This document shows positions 24,898-33,611 of a stretch of DNA of 64,000 nt, piece by piece (position 1 is the stretch's first letter; each line of letters starts with the position of its first letter). The stretch lies in NCBI GenBank assembly GCA_900550055.1, contig URQU01000006.1, positions 1 to 64,000 of the forward strand, given 5' to 3'. The stretch is from an uncultured Coriobacteriaceae bacterium. GTDB lineage: Bacteria; Actinomycetota; Coriobacteriia; Coriobacteriales; Eggerthellaceae. Below the pieces are notes generated by a model. The model was not told the origin of the DNA, made no database searches, and saw only the letters and a program-made list of their open reading frames with translations. The position numbers and the translations under genes were made by a program.

Positions 24898-26226
24898 ATG
24901 CTGAAAAAGCTCCGCATCAAGTTCATAGCGCTGAACATGGCCACCGTCGCCGTTGTGCTGACGGTGGTCTTCGCAGCCATCTGCGTGGTGAACCATCGGC
25001 AAAGCGTTGCCACGGTCGACGGTGCGCTCAACCAGGCCATCGCGCAGGCCTCCGAGCATCAGGGCAGGCAGATGGGGAAGGATGCGCTTGGCGAAGGCAA
25101 GCCGGAATCCGGCAACGGTCAGGCGGCGCCCGACGGCGTTGCGGCGCCGCCGACCATCGGCGGGCGCGAGCGCAGCGGGGGGCAGGTCATCCCCGTGGCG
25201 CTGTTCTCCATGTCCTCGGACGGCGATATGACCGCGCTCAGCCGCTTCAACACGGCGTCCATCAGCCAAGACGTGCTTGAGCAGGCGGGCGAGCAGCTCG
25301 CCGGCGCCGACGAGGGCTTCGGCAGCTTGTCCGACCTGGGCCTGTTTTACATGAAGCGCCAGGCGGGCGGCGTCATGTACCTGGCGTTCGCCGACATGGG
25401 CAGCGCGAGCGGCTGGCGCGCTCTGGCGGCAACGCTCGCCGTGGTGGAGGTCGCGGCGCTGGCCGTGTTTCTCGTCATCAGCCTGTTCTTCAGCCGCTGG
25501 GCGCTGCGTCCCGTCGCCCGCGCCTGGACGCAGCAGCGCCGTTTCGTGGCCGACGCGTCGCACGATCTGAAGACCCCGCTCACCGTGATCCTTGCCAACA
25601 CGTCCATCGCGCTCGAGCATCCCGAGCGCAGCGTGGCAAGCCAAAGCCAGTGGCTCGAGAGCACGCAGCACGAGGCCGAGGCCATGCAAGGGCTGGTGGG
25701 CGACCTGCTCACGTTGGCGAAGATGGACGAGGAGGAGGCCGCCGCGCAATCCGGCGCCGCGCGCCCTGCCCTCGAGGAAGTCGACCTGTCCGACGTCATC
25801 GAAGGCGAGGTCCTGCAGTTCGAATCGGTGGCGTTCGAACGCGGCGTGAAGCTGGGATCGCAGGTGGAGCCGGGCATCAAGCTGCGCGGCAACGAGCAGC
25901 GGCTGCGCCGCTTGGCGGGCACGCTCATCGACAACGCCTGCAAATACGTCGACGACGGGGGAGCGGTCGACGTGGCGCTTTCGCGCGCGGGCAAGCACGC
26001 AAGGTTCGAGGTGCGCAATACCGGCGCGCCCATATCCCCTGAAGATCTTCCCCATGTGTTCGACCGTTTCTATCGCGCGGACAAGGCGCGCACGGGCGGC
26101 GCCGGCGGGCACGGCCTGGGGCTTGCCATCGCGCGGGCCATCGCCGAGGAGCACGGCGGCACGTTGACGGCTTCCAGCACGCAGGCCGAAGGCACCGTGT
26201 TCGCCGCAACCCTGCCGTTGAAGTAA
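24898..26226 (+). CDS. Sensor histidine kinase
   Basis: 442 residues. N-terminal membrane helix (about 8-31), a ~140-residue extracytoplasmic sensor with a Gly/Pro-rich low-complexity part, a second membrane helix (about 180-200), then the HisKA dimerisation domain with phospho-acceptor His222 (ASHDLKTPLTVI). The HATPase domain has N box LIDNACKYV, DRFYRADKAR (F box) and GGHGLGLAIARAI (G2 box). Unusually there is little or no HAMP between helix and H box. Partner of the OmpR-type regulator just upstream; the stimulus is unknown. Confidence 0.9.
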   Translation: MLKKLRIKFIALNMATVAVVLTVVFAAICVVNHRQSVATVDGALNQAIAQASEHQGRQMGKDALGEGKPESGNGQAAPDGVAAPPTIGGRERSGGQVIPVALFSMSSDGDMTALSRFNTASISQDVLEQAGEQLAGADEGFGSLSDLGLFYMKRQAGGVMYLAFADMGSASGWRALAATLAVVEVAALAVFLVISLFFSRWALRPVARAWTQQRRFVADASHDLKTPLTVILANTSIALEHPERSVASQSQWLESTQHEAEAMQGLVGDLLTLAKMDEEEAAAQSGAARPALEEVDLSDVIEGEVLQFESVAFERGVKLGSQVEPGIKLRGNEQRLRRLAGTLIDNACKYVDDGGAVDVALSRAGKHARFEVRNTGAPISPEDLPHVFDRFYRADKARTGGAGGHGLGLAIARAIAEEHGGTLTASSTQAEGTVFAATLPLK

Positions 26227-26346
26227 CGGAAGATGCGCCCCTCTCCGCGCCGCTCGCCGCGTTGCTTTCGTGGAAGCCGTTCCGGCGCGCGCATCGGTGC
26301 TATCATACATGTTTACTTGCAAATCACGGAACAAGCGAGGCAGCCC

Positions 26347-27699
26347 ATGCTTTTGTGCGCGCAGTACGTGCTTCCCATCACGTCGGAACCCATCCACAAC
26401 GGTGCGGTGCTCGTTCGCGACGGCGCCATCCGCGACGTCGGCGACGCCGCTATGCTCAAGTTGCGCTATCCCGATGAGAAGGTCTCCGATTTCGGCCAGG
26501 CGGCCATCCTGCCCGGCTTCGTCGACCTGCACACCCACCTGGAGAACGCGGTCATGCGCGGCATCGTCCACGATGTCCCCTATGCCACCTGGATTATGAC
26601 CATGCGCGAACTGTCCGCGAAGATGGACGTGGCAGATTGGTACGACTCGGCCATTCTGGGCGGTCTCGAGTCGCTTTCCAGCGGCATCACCACCGTGGCC
26701 GACATCACCACCTCGGGCGCTAGCTGCACCGCCATGCAGAAGCTCGGCATGCGCGGCGTCGTCTACCGCGAGGTGGGCGCCATGGACCGCCGTCGCGTGG
26801 ACTTCGCCATGCACCAGGCCGAGAACGATCTGGCACATTGGCAGGAAGAAGTCGACTCCGACCGCCTGACCATCGGCCTTGCGCCGTCGTCGCTGTTCAC
26901 CTGCAACCCGGAGATCTTCCGCAAGGTCGCTCAGCTTGCCACCAAGGAGAACCTTCCCGTGGCGCTGCGCGTCGCCGGCGACCGCGAGGAATGCGACTTC
27001 GTGCGCTACGGCTCCTCGCCCTTCTCCGTCCACTCCATGGACACCACGCGCTGCTTCGTGGAGGTCCCGCCGTGGCTGCCCACGGGCACCACGCCGGTCA
27101 ACTACGTGCTGAACTGGGGCGCGTTCGAAAGCGACAACGTTATGATGGTGCACGGCGTGTACGTCGATGACCATGACGTGGCCAAGCTCAGGGAGTACGA
27201 CGTCTCCATCGCCAGCTGCCCGCGCATCAACGCGCAGCTGGGCATGGGCGTCGCCCCGCTCGCCGAGTTCTTGAACAACGGTCTGCGCGTGGGCCTGGGC
27301 ACCGACAGCCCCGCCGCCACCGACTCCACCGACATGATCTCGGAGATGCACACCGGCATGCTCATCCAGCGCGCCGTGAACCCGCGCAACTTCATGAAGT
27401 CCTCCACCATGCTGGAAATGGCCACTATCGGCGGTGCCCGTGCGCTGCGCATGGATGACAAGATCGGCAGCCTGGAAGTGGGCAAGCTGGCCGACGTCAT
27501 CGCCGTCGACCTGTCCGGTTCGCACCAAACGCCCGCAACCGACCCGGTTTCGGCCGTGGTCAACGCCTGCACCGGCTCCGACGTGCTCATGACCATGGTG
27601 GGCGGCAACGTGCTGTACGAGAAGAGCAGCTGGCATGTGGGCGTGGAAGTGGCCCGCAGCATCGCCCGCGTCATCGAGATCCGCGGCAAGCTAAGGTAG
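26347..27699 (+). CDS. Amidohydrolase-family protein with an altered metal site
   Basis: 450 residues from ATG 26347 (GAGG upstream). The fold is that of cytosine/MTA/SAH/aminofutalosine deaminases. First metal motif HTH (His62, His64) in LPGFVDLHTHLE, the beta-6 His269 (MMVHGVYVDDHD) and the beta-8 Asp320 (GLGTDSPAATDSTDM) are present. The beta-5 ligand is not: where relatives have HVAE, this has LRVAG (Arg208), and the substrate-side HAPYT is SSLFT. Activity may therefore be altered or lost. The sequence around it (FVRYGSSPF) recalls aminofutalosine deaminases of menaquinone synthesis, but assignment is open. A 64-residue membrane protein follows after 6 bases. Confidence 0.75.
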   Translation: MLLCAQYVLPITSEPIHNGAVLVRDGAIRDVGDAAMLKLRYPDEKVSDFGQAAILPGFVDLHTHLENAVMRGIVHDVPYATWIMTMRELSAKMDVADWYDSAILGGLESLSSGITTVADITTSGASCTAMQKLGMRGVVYREVGAMDRRRVDFAMHQAENDLAHWQEEVDSDRLTIGLAPSSLFTCNPEIFRKVAQLATKENLPVALRVAGDREECDFVRYGSSPFSVHSMDTTRCFVEVPPWLPTGTTPVNYVLNWGAFESDNVMMVHGVYVDDHDVAKLREYDVSIASCPRINAQLGMGVAPLAEFLNNGLRVGLGTDSPAATDSTDMISEMHTGMLIQRAVNPRNFMKSSTMLEMATIGGARALRMDDKIGSLEVGKLADVIAVDLSGSHQTPATDPVSAVVNACTGSDVLMTMVGGNVLYEKSSWHVGVEVARSIARVIEIRGKLR

Positions 27700-27705
27700 C
27701 TGGCA

Positions 27706-27900
27706 ATGGGAACGAACCAAAAGCTCACGGCCAAGCAGAAGGCCGAACGCATCAAGGCGGCCCAGGAGCGCGAGGCTCGCGAGAAGGCGCGCCGCGAGGC
27801 GGCGGCCCGCACGAAGAAGATCTTCACTGTGGTGGTGTGCGTCATCCTGGTGCTGGCGCTCGGCATCCCAACCATCGCGCTTTCCGTGCTGTCCATGTAA
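27706..27900 (+). CDS. Small single-helix membrane protein
   Basis: 64 residues: about 35 highly charged residues that should form a helix (TAKQKAERIKAAQEREAREK) and one C-terminal membrane segment (VVVCVILVLALGIP). It begins 6 bases after the amidohydrolase, with AAGG overlapping that gene's stop, so it is in the same transcript. No family recognised. Topology should be N-in by the positive-inside rule. Confidence 0.65.
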   Translation: MGTNQKLTAKQKAERIKAAQEREAREKARREAAARTKKIFTVVVCVILVLALGIPTIALSVLSM

Positions 27901-27918
27901 CAATCCTTGGCAACTGAT

Positions 27919-27998
27919 AACGCCCCGGTCCCCGAACGCAGCTTCCCTAGGAAGAACTTTTCTGTAAAGGAAGTGCGCGCGAAGGGGGCCGGGGCGTT
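27919..27998. terminator. Large hairpin between amidohydrolase unit and tatA
   Basis: AACGCCCCGG plus CCCC pairs with GGGG plus CCGGGGCGTT (27919-27933 with 27984-27997) around a 50-base structured loop that contains TTCC-CTAG-GAA. The tail is GTTTGTGTT. Confidence 0.6.
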
Positions 27999-28069
27999 TG
28001 TGTTACCATGAATGGCTGTTGCGCGCAAGCGCGAAAAGAGTAAAGGGAACGCACGCAAAGGGGAATGCT

Positions 28070-28639
28070 TTGTTTGGTATCGGTGGATTTGAGCTATTTC
28101 TCATTCTGCTGTTCGGTTTCCTGCTGTTCGGCCCCGACAAGCTGCCCGCAATGGCGAAAACGCTTGGCAAGGCCATCGGCAAGTTCCGCAATGCGCAGGA
28201 GGAGATGAACAAGGTTATCAAGAACGAGGTGTACGACCCCGATTCCGATGAACCGTTCAAGAACCCGCTCGATGTTATGGAAAAGGCGGCCGACGCAGGC
28301 AAGAAGGCTGCCAACGGCGCAAGCAAAGCGGTGAGCAGCGCAAGCAAGGCCGTGTCCTCGCATAGCTCCTCGACCGCAACGGCGTCCAAGCCGCGCCCGG
28401 CGGGGCAGCAGGAAAGCTTCAGCGAGCGCAAGGCCCGCTACGATCGCGAGCGCGCCGCCAAGCAGGCCGCCGAAGCCGAAAGGGCCGAGGCAGCCAAGCA
28501 GGCCGCGCTGGCCGCAGCCGACGCCCAGTCGACCGAGGCCGCATCTCCCGAAACCGCCGCGCAAGCGGCTCCCGCGGCGCCCGCCGCACCGGCAGCGCCC
28601 GCTGCCCAGTCTTCCGAAACCGAAACGAAGGGGGAGTAA
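28070..28639 (+). CDS. tatA: Twin-arginine translocase subunit TatA/TatB
   Basis: 189 residues. The start is TTG at 28070, placed by AAAGGGG eight bases upstream and by the family start FGIGGFELFLI; the frame runs farther up but without similarity. One membrane helix (residues 5-20) with the FG hinge (LLFGPDKLP), then an amphipathic helix (AKTLGKAIGKFRNAQEEM). The remaining two thirds are low-complexity Lys/Ala/Ser and Ala/Pro repeats. It forms the pore or, if TatB-like, part of the receptor with TatC. tatC begins 3 bases later. The two RR-signal lipoproteins in this window are plausible substrates. Confidence 0.93.
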   Translation: MFGIGGFELFLILLFGFLLFGPDKLPAMAKTLGKAIGKFRNAQEEMNKVIKNEVYDPDSDEPFKNPLDVMEKAADAGKKAANGASKAVSSASKAVSSHSSSTATASKPRPAGQQESFSERKARYDRERAAKQAAEAERAEAAKQAALAAADAQSTEAASPETAAQAAPAAPAAPAAPAAQSSETETKGE

Positions 28640-28642
28640 CCG

Positions 28643-29476
28643 ATGCCTATCGGACCGGCGCGAATGCCCCTATTCGATCATCTGGGCGAGCTGCGCATGC
28701 GCTTGGTGCGCATCGTCGTGTGCCTGCTCGTCGGCGTGTGCGTGTTCTACTTCGCCACGCCCACCATGGGCCAGTTCCTGATGATCCCCATTGCCGAGTA
28801 CCTGCCGAAGGGCCCCGACGGCCTGCCGTCGTTCATGGCCATCGACCCGTTCGAGGCGTTCTCCACCCGCTTCAAGATCTCCATCTGGGCGGCCATCGTG
28901 GCCTGCTCGCCGGTTATCCTGTGGCAGTTGCTGGCGTTCTTCCTGCCGGCGCTCAAGCCCAACGAGCGCAAGTGGTTCATCCCCACGTTCGCCGCGGCGG
29001 TGGCGCTGTTCATCGTGGGCACCGTGTTCTGCTACTGCATCATCCTGAACCCGGCGTTCCAGTGGCTCACCGACCAGGCCATGGGCTTGGGCACCGTCAC
29101 GCCGCGTATGGCCAGTTACGTGGACATCATCATCAAGTTCGAGCTGGGCTTCGGCGTGGCCTTCGAGCTGCCGCTGGTCATCTTCTATCTGGTGGTGTTC
29201 AACGTGGTGCCGTACAAGAAGCTGCGCAATAGCTGGCGCGGCATCTATGTCGGCCTGCTGGTGTTCTGCGCCATCGTCACGCCCGACGCATCGCCGGTCA
29301 CCATGGCGCTCATGTTCGCCGCGCTGATCGTGCTGTACGAGGTGTCGCTGCTGCTGGCCCGCATCGCGTTGGGCAGGCGCATCAAGAAGCAGAACGAGGA
29401 GCTTGCGAAGGAGGAGGGCGTTGCCCAGGCTGCTGCTCCCAAGACCAAGAAGCTCAAGGCCGTGAAGCGCAAGTAG
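28643..29476 (+). CDS. tatC: Twin-arginine translocase subunit TatC
   Basis: 277 residues, six membrane helices. The start (MPLFDHLGELRMRLVR) holds the conserved cytoplasmic H-LxELR motif that binds the twin-arginine signal, and the first periplasmic loop carries FMAIDPFEAFSTRFK with its conserved Phe and Glu. The C-terminal tail is Lys-rich and longer than usual (about 35 residues). Overlaps in operon with tatA (3-base gap) and is followed by a terminator. Confidence 0.97.
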   Translation: MPIGPARMPLFDHLGELRMRLVRIVVCLLVGVCVFYFATPTMGQFLMIPIAEYLPKGPDGLPSFMAIDPFEAFSTRFKISIWAAIVACSPVILWQLLAFFLPALKPNERKWFIPTFAAAVALFIVGTVFCYCIILNPAFQWLTDQAMGLGTVTPRMASYVDIIIKFELGFGVAFELPLVIFYLVVFNVVPYKKLRNSWRGIYVGLLVFCAIVTPDASPVTMALMFAALIVLYEVSLLLARIALGRRIKKQNEELAKEEGVAQAAAPKTKKLKAVKRK

Positions 29477-29505
29477 CTTCGCCGGCAAACATATATGGTT
29501 AACCT

Positions 29506-29534
29506 GAAGGCCCGCTGTACGCGGGCCTTCTTGG
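29506..29534 (+). terminator. tatAC terminator
   Basis: 10-bp perfect stem GAAGGCCCGC/GCGGGCCTTC with a 5-base loop, tail TTGG. Weak U-tract. Confidence 0.65.
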
Positions 29535-29604
29535 GATAGTATGGGGTCCGTACCAATGGCGTGCGGCGTGGGCGCTGCACGGTTTCGCGGATCGAAGGAG
29601 CTGC

Positions 29605-29958
29605 ATGCACGAGCTAGGTATCATGACCGGCGTCATGGAAGCGGTGGAGAAGTCCGCCGTGCAGGCGGGCGCCACAAAAGTGCTCAAGGTCACGCTGTCC
29701 ATCGGCGAGATGACCGAGGCGATCGAGGATTCGCTGCGCTTCGCGTTCGAGGTGCTCACGGAGGACACCATGAGCGAGGGCGCGGAGCTTGAGATCAACA
29801 TGGTGACGCCCCGAAGCCTTTGCCTGGACTGCGGCGCCGAGTACGAGCACGACCGTTTCCATATGGTGTGCCCCGAGTGCGGCGGCTACAACACGAAGCT
29901 TTTAGCCGGTCGCGAGCTGCAAATCGATTCCATCGAGGTGGACCTGCCCGACGACTAA
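29605..29958 (+). CDS. hypA: Hydrogenase nickel-incorporation protein HypA
   Basis: 117 residues. The N-terminal MHELGIM supplies the nickel-binding Met-His-Glu, and the zinc site is CLDCG...CPECGG, both as in HypA/HybF. It delivers nickel with HypB during [NiFe]-hydrogenase maturation. ATCGAAGGAGCTGC precedes the ATG. hypB follows after 166 bases; hypC-F and hydrogenase genes are not in this window. Confidence 0.95.
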   Translation: MHELGIMTGVMEAVEKSAVQAGATKVLKVTLSIGEMTEAIEDSLRFAFEVLTEDTMSEGAELEINMVTPRSLCLDCGAEYEHDRFHMVCPECGGYNTKLLAGRELQIDSIEVDLPDD

Positions 29959-30124
29959 CGTGCGTTAGCGCGGTCCCGCGCGGTGGGCATTTGCCGTATG
30001 GGCCAAGCGGTTCCCACGCGTATTCGCTTGGCGGCGCTGCCGAAGACCGCGCACCTACGGTCGCCGCGCCTTCTCAATTCGGCTCATAACTGAAACCGCT
30101 GCTTGATCAATAGGAGGAATCAGC

Positions 30125-30778
30125 ATGCAAATCGATATGAAGCAACCCATCCTTGACAAGAACGACCAGCTGGCGGCGCAGCTGCGCAAGCGCTTCGCCG
30201 ACAACCACGTGTTCGTGCTCGACCTGCTTGCCAGCCCTGGCTCCGGCAAGACGTCCACCATCCTGGCTACCATCGAGGCGCTGCGCGATGAGTTCAACAT
30301 CGCCGTCATCGAGGGCGACATCGCCAGCAACGTGGATGCCGAGAAGATCAAGGCGCAGGGCATCGCGGCCGTGCAGATCAACACGGGCGGTGCGTGCCAC
30401 CTGGAGTCCAATATGATCAGCCGCGCCATCGACGTGCTCGACCTGGAGCGCCTGGACCTGATCATCGTGGAGAACGTGGGCAACCTGGTGTGCCCGACCG
30501 ACTTCGACCTGGGCGAGAACGCCAAGGTCATGATCTTGTCCGTGCCCGAGGGCGACGACAAGCCGCTCAAGTATCCCGGCGTTTTCCAGGCGGCGAAGGT
30601 GGTCATCCTGAATAAGGTGGACACCATGCCCGTGTTCAACTTCGATCGCGAGGCGTTCGATGCCAGCGTGCGCCAGCTCAACCCGCAGGCCCCCATCTTC
30701 CCCATCGCCGCAACCAAGGGCGAGGGCGTCGAGGAATGGGCAACCTGGCTGGCCGAGCAGATCCGCGCCATCCAGTAG
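30125..30778 (+). CDS. hypB: Hydrogenase nickel-incorporation GTPase HypB
   Basis: 217 residues. SIMIBI-class GTPase with P-loop LASPGSGKTS (36-44), the EGDIASN switch region, NTGGACHLES with the Cys-His metal site between subunits, VENVGNLVCP and the base-recognition motif NKVD. It lacks both the N-terminal high-affinity CxxCGC nickel site and the His-rich stretch seen in some HypB, so nickel storage is unlikely. TAGGAGGAATCAGC is a strong ribosome binding site. It works with HypA just upstream. Confidence 0.95.
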   Translation: MQIDMKQPILDKNDQLAAQLRKRFADNHVFVLDLLASPGSGKTSTILATIEALRDEFNIAVIEGDIASNVDAEKIKAQGIAAVQINTGGACHLESNMISRAIDVLDLERLDLIIVENVGNLVCPTDFDLGENAKVMILSVPEGDDKPLKYPGVFQAAKVVILNKVDTMPVFNFDREAFDASVRQLNPQAPIFPIAATKGEGVEEWATWLAEQIRAIQ

Positions 30779-30800
30779 AGCAGCGCAACATATTTTATCC

Positions 30801-30836
30801 AAGCAGGCGGCATGTCCCAAGGCGTGCCGCCTGCTT
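30801..30836 (+). terminator. hypB terminator
   Basis: 12-bp perfect stem AAGCAGGCGGCA/TGCCGCCTGCTT with a 12-base loop, tail GCGTTT. The rest of the hypB-nadE gap (30837-31073) shows TTTATACT near 30932 as a possible -10 but no clear -35. Confidence 0.75.
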
Positions 30837-31073
30837 GCGTTTCGGGGGCTCCCAATGCTGTCCTGTTTTTAATAGGAGGGGTGCCAAGATTGAGCGCTGG
30901 CGTACGCGGACGGCGGCAAGGGCAAGCTTTATACTGCCAGCCCGCCGTCCCAGGTTCGCTGGTCGTGCGATTCGACCGGTTGCCAAGCTGTTGCGTGCTG
31001 GCAATCACCTGGAAACACTGCTTGGGCATACTCGTATCCGAAGGAATCCCGCTTGTGCTGAAAGGACAGCTTT

Positions 31074-31892
31074 ATGCGAGCGAACGATATGTACGAGGCG
31101 TGCGCCGACGCGCTGCGCGCCTATGCGGAGGATGCCGGCTTCACCGATATGGTGGTGGGGCTTTCCGGCGGCATCGATTCAAGCGTCATCGCCGTCATGT
31201 GCGCCGACGTGTTCGGCCCCGATCACGTGCACGGCGTCATGCTTCCCGGCCCCTATTCCACGGAACATTCCCTGGATGACGCGCGCGAGCTGGCGGACAA
31301 CCTGGGCATCGAGACGCACGTCGTGTCCATCTGCGAGCCGTTCGAGGCGTTCGAGGCGGTGCTGCGCCGTTCGGGCTGCGGCAAGCTTTCGGGCACGGCG
31401 TCGGAGAACACGCAGGCGCGCTGCCGCACCGTGGTGCTCATGGCGCTTTCCAACGCCAACGGCTGGATGCTGGTGAACACGGGCAACCGCAGCGAGTCCA
31501 TGATGGGCTACTCCACGCTCTACGGCGACACGGCCGGCGCGTTCGCGCCCATCGGCGGCCTGTACAAGACCGATGTGTACGCCATCGCGCGCTGGCGCAA
31601 CGAGCGCGCCGAGCGCGACGGCCAGGTGCCGCCCATCCCCGAGCACGTGCTGGTCAAGCCGCCCAGCGCCGAGCTGGCGCCCGGCCAGGAGGACGAGAAG
31701 TCCATGGGTATCGACTACCCCACGCTCGACCGCATGCTCATCGCGCATTTCGAGCACGGCGTCAGCGAGAACGGCCTGGCGGAGGCCGGGTTCAACCGCG
31801 CCGACGTCGAGCGCGTGCTGGCGAAGGTGCGCTCGCAGGCCTTCAAGCGCGCCCTTGAGCCACCGTGTCCCAATGTGAAGTTCTACGAATAG
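31074..31892 (+). CDS. nadE: NAD+ synthase, ammonia-dependent
   Basis: 272 residues. ATP pyrophosphatase signature SGGIDSS (31-37). It makes NAD+ from deamido-NAD+, ATP and ammonia. NTGNRSESMMGYSTLYGDTAGAFAPIG is the substrate-binding signature. There is no N-terminal glutaminase domain, so free ammonia is used, as in the short NadE. GAAAGGA lies ahead of the ATG. Single-gene unit. Confidence 0.95.
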   Translation: MRANDMYEACADALRAYAEDAGFTDMVVGLSGGIDSSVIAVMCADVFGPDHVHGVMLPGPYSTEHSLDDARELADNLGIETHVVSICEPFEAFEAVLRRSGCGKLSGTASENTQARCRTVVLMALSNANGWMLVNTGNRSESMMGYSTLYGDTAGAFAPIGGLYKTDVYAIARWRNERAERDGQVPPIPEHVLVKPPSAELAPGQEDEKSMGIDYPTLDRMLIAHFEHGVSENGLAEAGFNRADVERVLAKVRSQAFKRALEPPCPNVKFYE

Positions 31893-31994
31893 GGAAGCGC
31901 CTGCGCGCTCCGCATATCGAGAAGATGTGACGCGCGCCGAACGGCCGACCGCGCGCGCGGCGCGTGCGTTACCATGGCGGCGATATCGAAATGG

Positions 31995-32038
31995 GGGACG
32001 GTGCCCGCTGCCGGTTGCGCGGCGGGCACCGTCCCTTC
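31995..32038. terminator. Terminator between nadE and flavoprotein gene
   Basis: 14-bp perfect stem GGGACGGTGCCCGC/GCGGGCACCGTCCC with a 13-base loop, tail TTCG. Confidence 0.65.
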
Positions 32039-32065
32039 GCCATCTAGTGAAAGAGCATGCCACAC

Positions 32066-33544
32066 ATGAAACGCCGCGAGTTCTTCAAGCTGGTCGGTGC
32101 CTCCGCCGCCTTCGCCGCCGTGCCCCTGCTGTCGTCGTGCAGCTCTGCCGCGGTCCCCTCCTCCGAGGGGACGGGCGTGCTCGGCCAGCCTCAGGTGTCG
32201 TTCTCCACATCGGTGGACGTGCTCATCCTGGGCAGCGGCATGGCGGGCCTTTCGGCTGCCATGGACCCCTCCGAGGCGGGGCTGACGGTCATGGTGGCCG
32301 AGAAGCTCGACGTGCTGGGCGGCGAAAGCTACGAATCCAACGCCGTCATGGAGGTGTGCGGCAGCCAGCTGCAGAAGGACGCGGGCATCACCGAGACCTG
32401 CGACGATGTTTGGCCCGAGCGCAAGGAGCAGCTGAAGAGCGCCGGCGTTACCGACCTGGATTTCGCGAAGCGCCTGTTCTATGCGGCGCCCGAGTGGGTC
32501 GACCGCATGAAAAGCTCGTACGGCGCCCAGTTCGCCGACCCCGCCAGCTATTCCGCCAACGAGGCGAACCGCCGCCGCGTGCTGCCGAAAAACGGCATCG
32601 GCGATACCGAGAGCATCATGATCCCGCTGCGCGACAAGCTTGCGGCGAAGGGCGTGCAATTCTCCACCGACTATCGCGCAACCGGGTTCATCCTGGACGA
32701 GGCCGGCAAGGTGTGCGGCGTGCGCTTCTTCACCGGTAAGAAGGAGCAGTCCGGCGTGGCCGACGTGCATGCGCGCGCCGTGGTGGTGGCCACGGGCGGG
32801 TTCGCCAGCAACCAGTCGCTCGTGCGCGAGTACCTGTCGGCGTGGGAACGCATCGGCTGCTACACCGCCGCATCCATGGGGGAGGGTCACAAGCTGTGCC
32901 AGGCGCTCGGCGCGCAGCTCAGCGACATGAGCGTGACCCCTTCGGTGACCAGCGATCTTCCGCCGGCGGCGGCGTGGAGCATGTTCGCGCGCACGATCGT
33001 GGTGGACGCGCAGGGCAACCGTTTCGCCAACGAGGACTACATGCGCAACCTGTGCGCCACGTGCTTCACTCAGGAGCGCGGCTATTTCTGGACCATCTTC
33101 GATAGCGGTATCTCGGAGAGCGGGCAGGCGCGCAGCGCGGCGCAGGTGACGTCGAAGAACGCGTCGCGTTTGGTGGGCCCGTGCGACACGGTGGCGCAGC
33201 TGGCGTCGGGCATGGGCGTGTCCGAGGACGTGCTGGGCAAGACCGTCGACCGATTCTCCGGCATGGTGGAGGCCGGCAAGGACTCGGATTTCGGCCGCAA
33301 GCAGTTCCTGGAAAACCTGAAGCCGCCGTATTACGCGCTCAAGCAGTTCCCCGTGCGCTTCCGCACGCGCGGCGGTGCGGTGGTCGACGGCAGCGGGCGC
33401 CTGCTGGACGCTGCCGGCAAGGCCATTCCAGGCGTGTACTGTTGCGGGGCGGCCGCGCAGGGCGGCGGCGAGAGCTTGACCACCAACGGCGCCTTCGGCG
33501 TGCTTACAGGCAAGGCCGTGACCGAGGATCTGGGAGCGGCATAG
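32066..33544 (+). CDS. Tat-exported lipoprotein flavoprotein (fumarate-reductase/flavocytochrome c type)
   Basis: 492 residues from ATG 32066; an ATG at 32057 is in frame but too close to the GAAAGAG site. The signal has KRREFFK (twin arginine) and a lipobox ending LLSSC (Cys25), so it should leave folded through Tat and be lipidated. FAD-binding dinucleotide motif VLILGSGMAGLSAA, then VVATGGFASN and the C-terminal FAD motif GVYCCGAAAQGGGES. The family's catalytic HHTMGG is FRTRGG here, so the substrate is probably not fumarate. No haem motif. This is one of the enlarged flavoprotein families of Eggerthellaceae. The nearby NarL-type two-component pair may control it. Confidence 0.85.
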   Translation: MKRREFFKLVGASAAFAAVPLLSSCSSAAVPSSEGTGVLGQPQVSFSTSVDVLILGSGMAGLSAAMDPSEAGLTVMVAEKLDVLGGESYESNAVMEVCGSQLQKDAGITETCDDVWPERKEQLKSAGVTDLDFAKRLFYAAPEWVDRMKSSYGAQFADPASYSANEANRRRVLPKNGIGDTESIMIPLRDKLAAKGVQFSTDYRATGFILDEAGKVCGVRFFTGKKEQSGVADVHARAVVVATGGFASNQSLVREYLSAWERIGCYTAASMGEGHKLCQALGAQLSDMSVTPSVTSDLPPAAAWSMFARTIVVDAQGNRFANEDYMRNLCATCFTQERGYFWTIFDSGISESGQARSAAQVTSKNASRLVGPCDTVAQLASGMGVSEDVLGKTVDRFSGMVEAGKDSDFGRKQFLENLKPPYYALKQFPVRFRTRGGAVVDGSGRLLDAAGKAIPGVYCCGAAAQGGGESLTTNGAFGVLTGKAVTEDLGAA

Positions 33545-33611
33545 CCTTATCGTCCGCATCCGCGTGATTACCCCGGGCGGCGTATGGTGCGCTCGGCGCG
33601 CTCGGGATACC

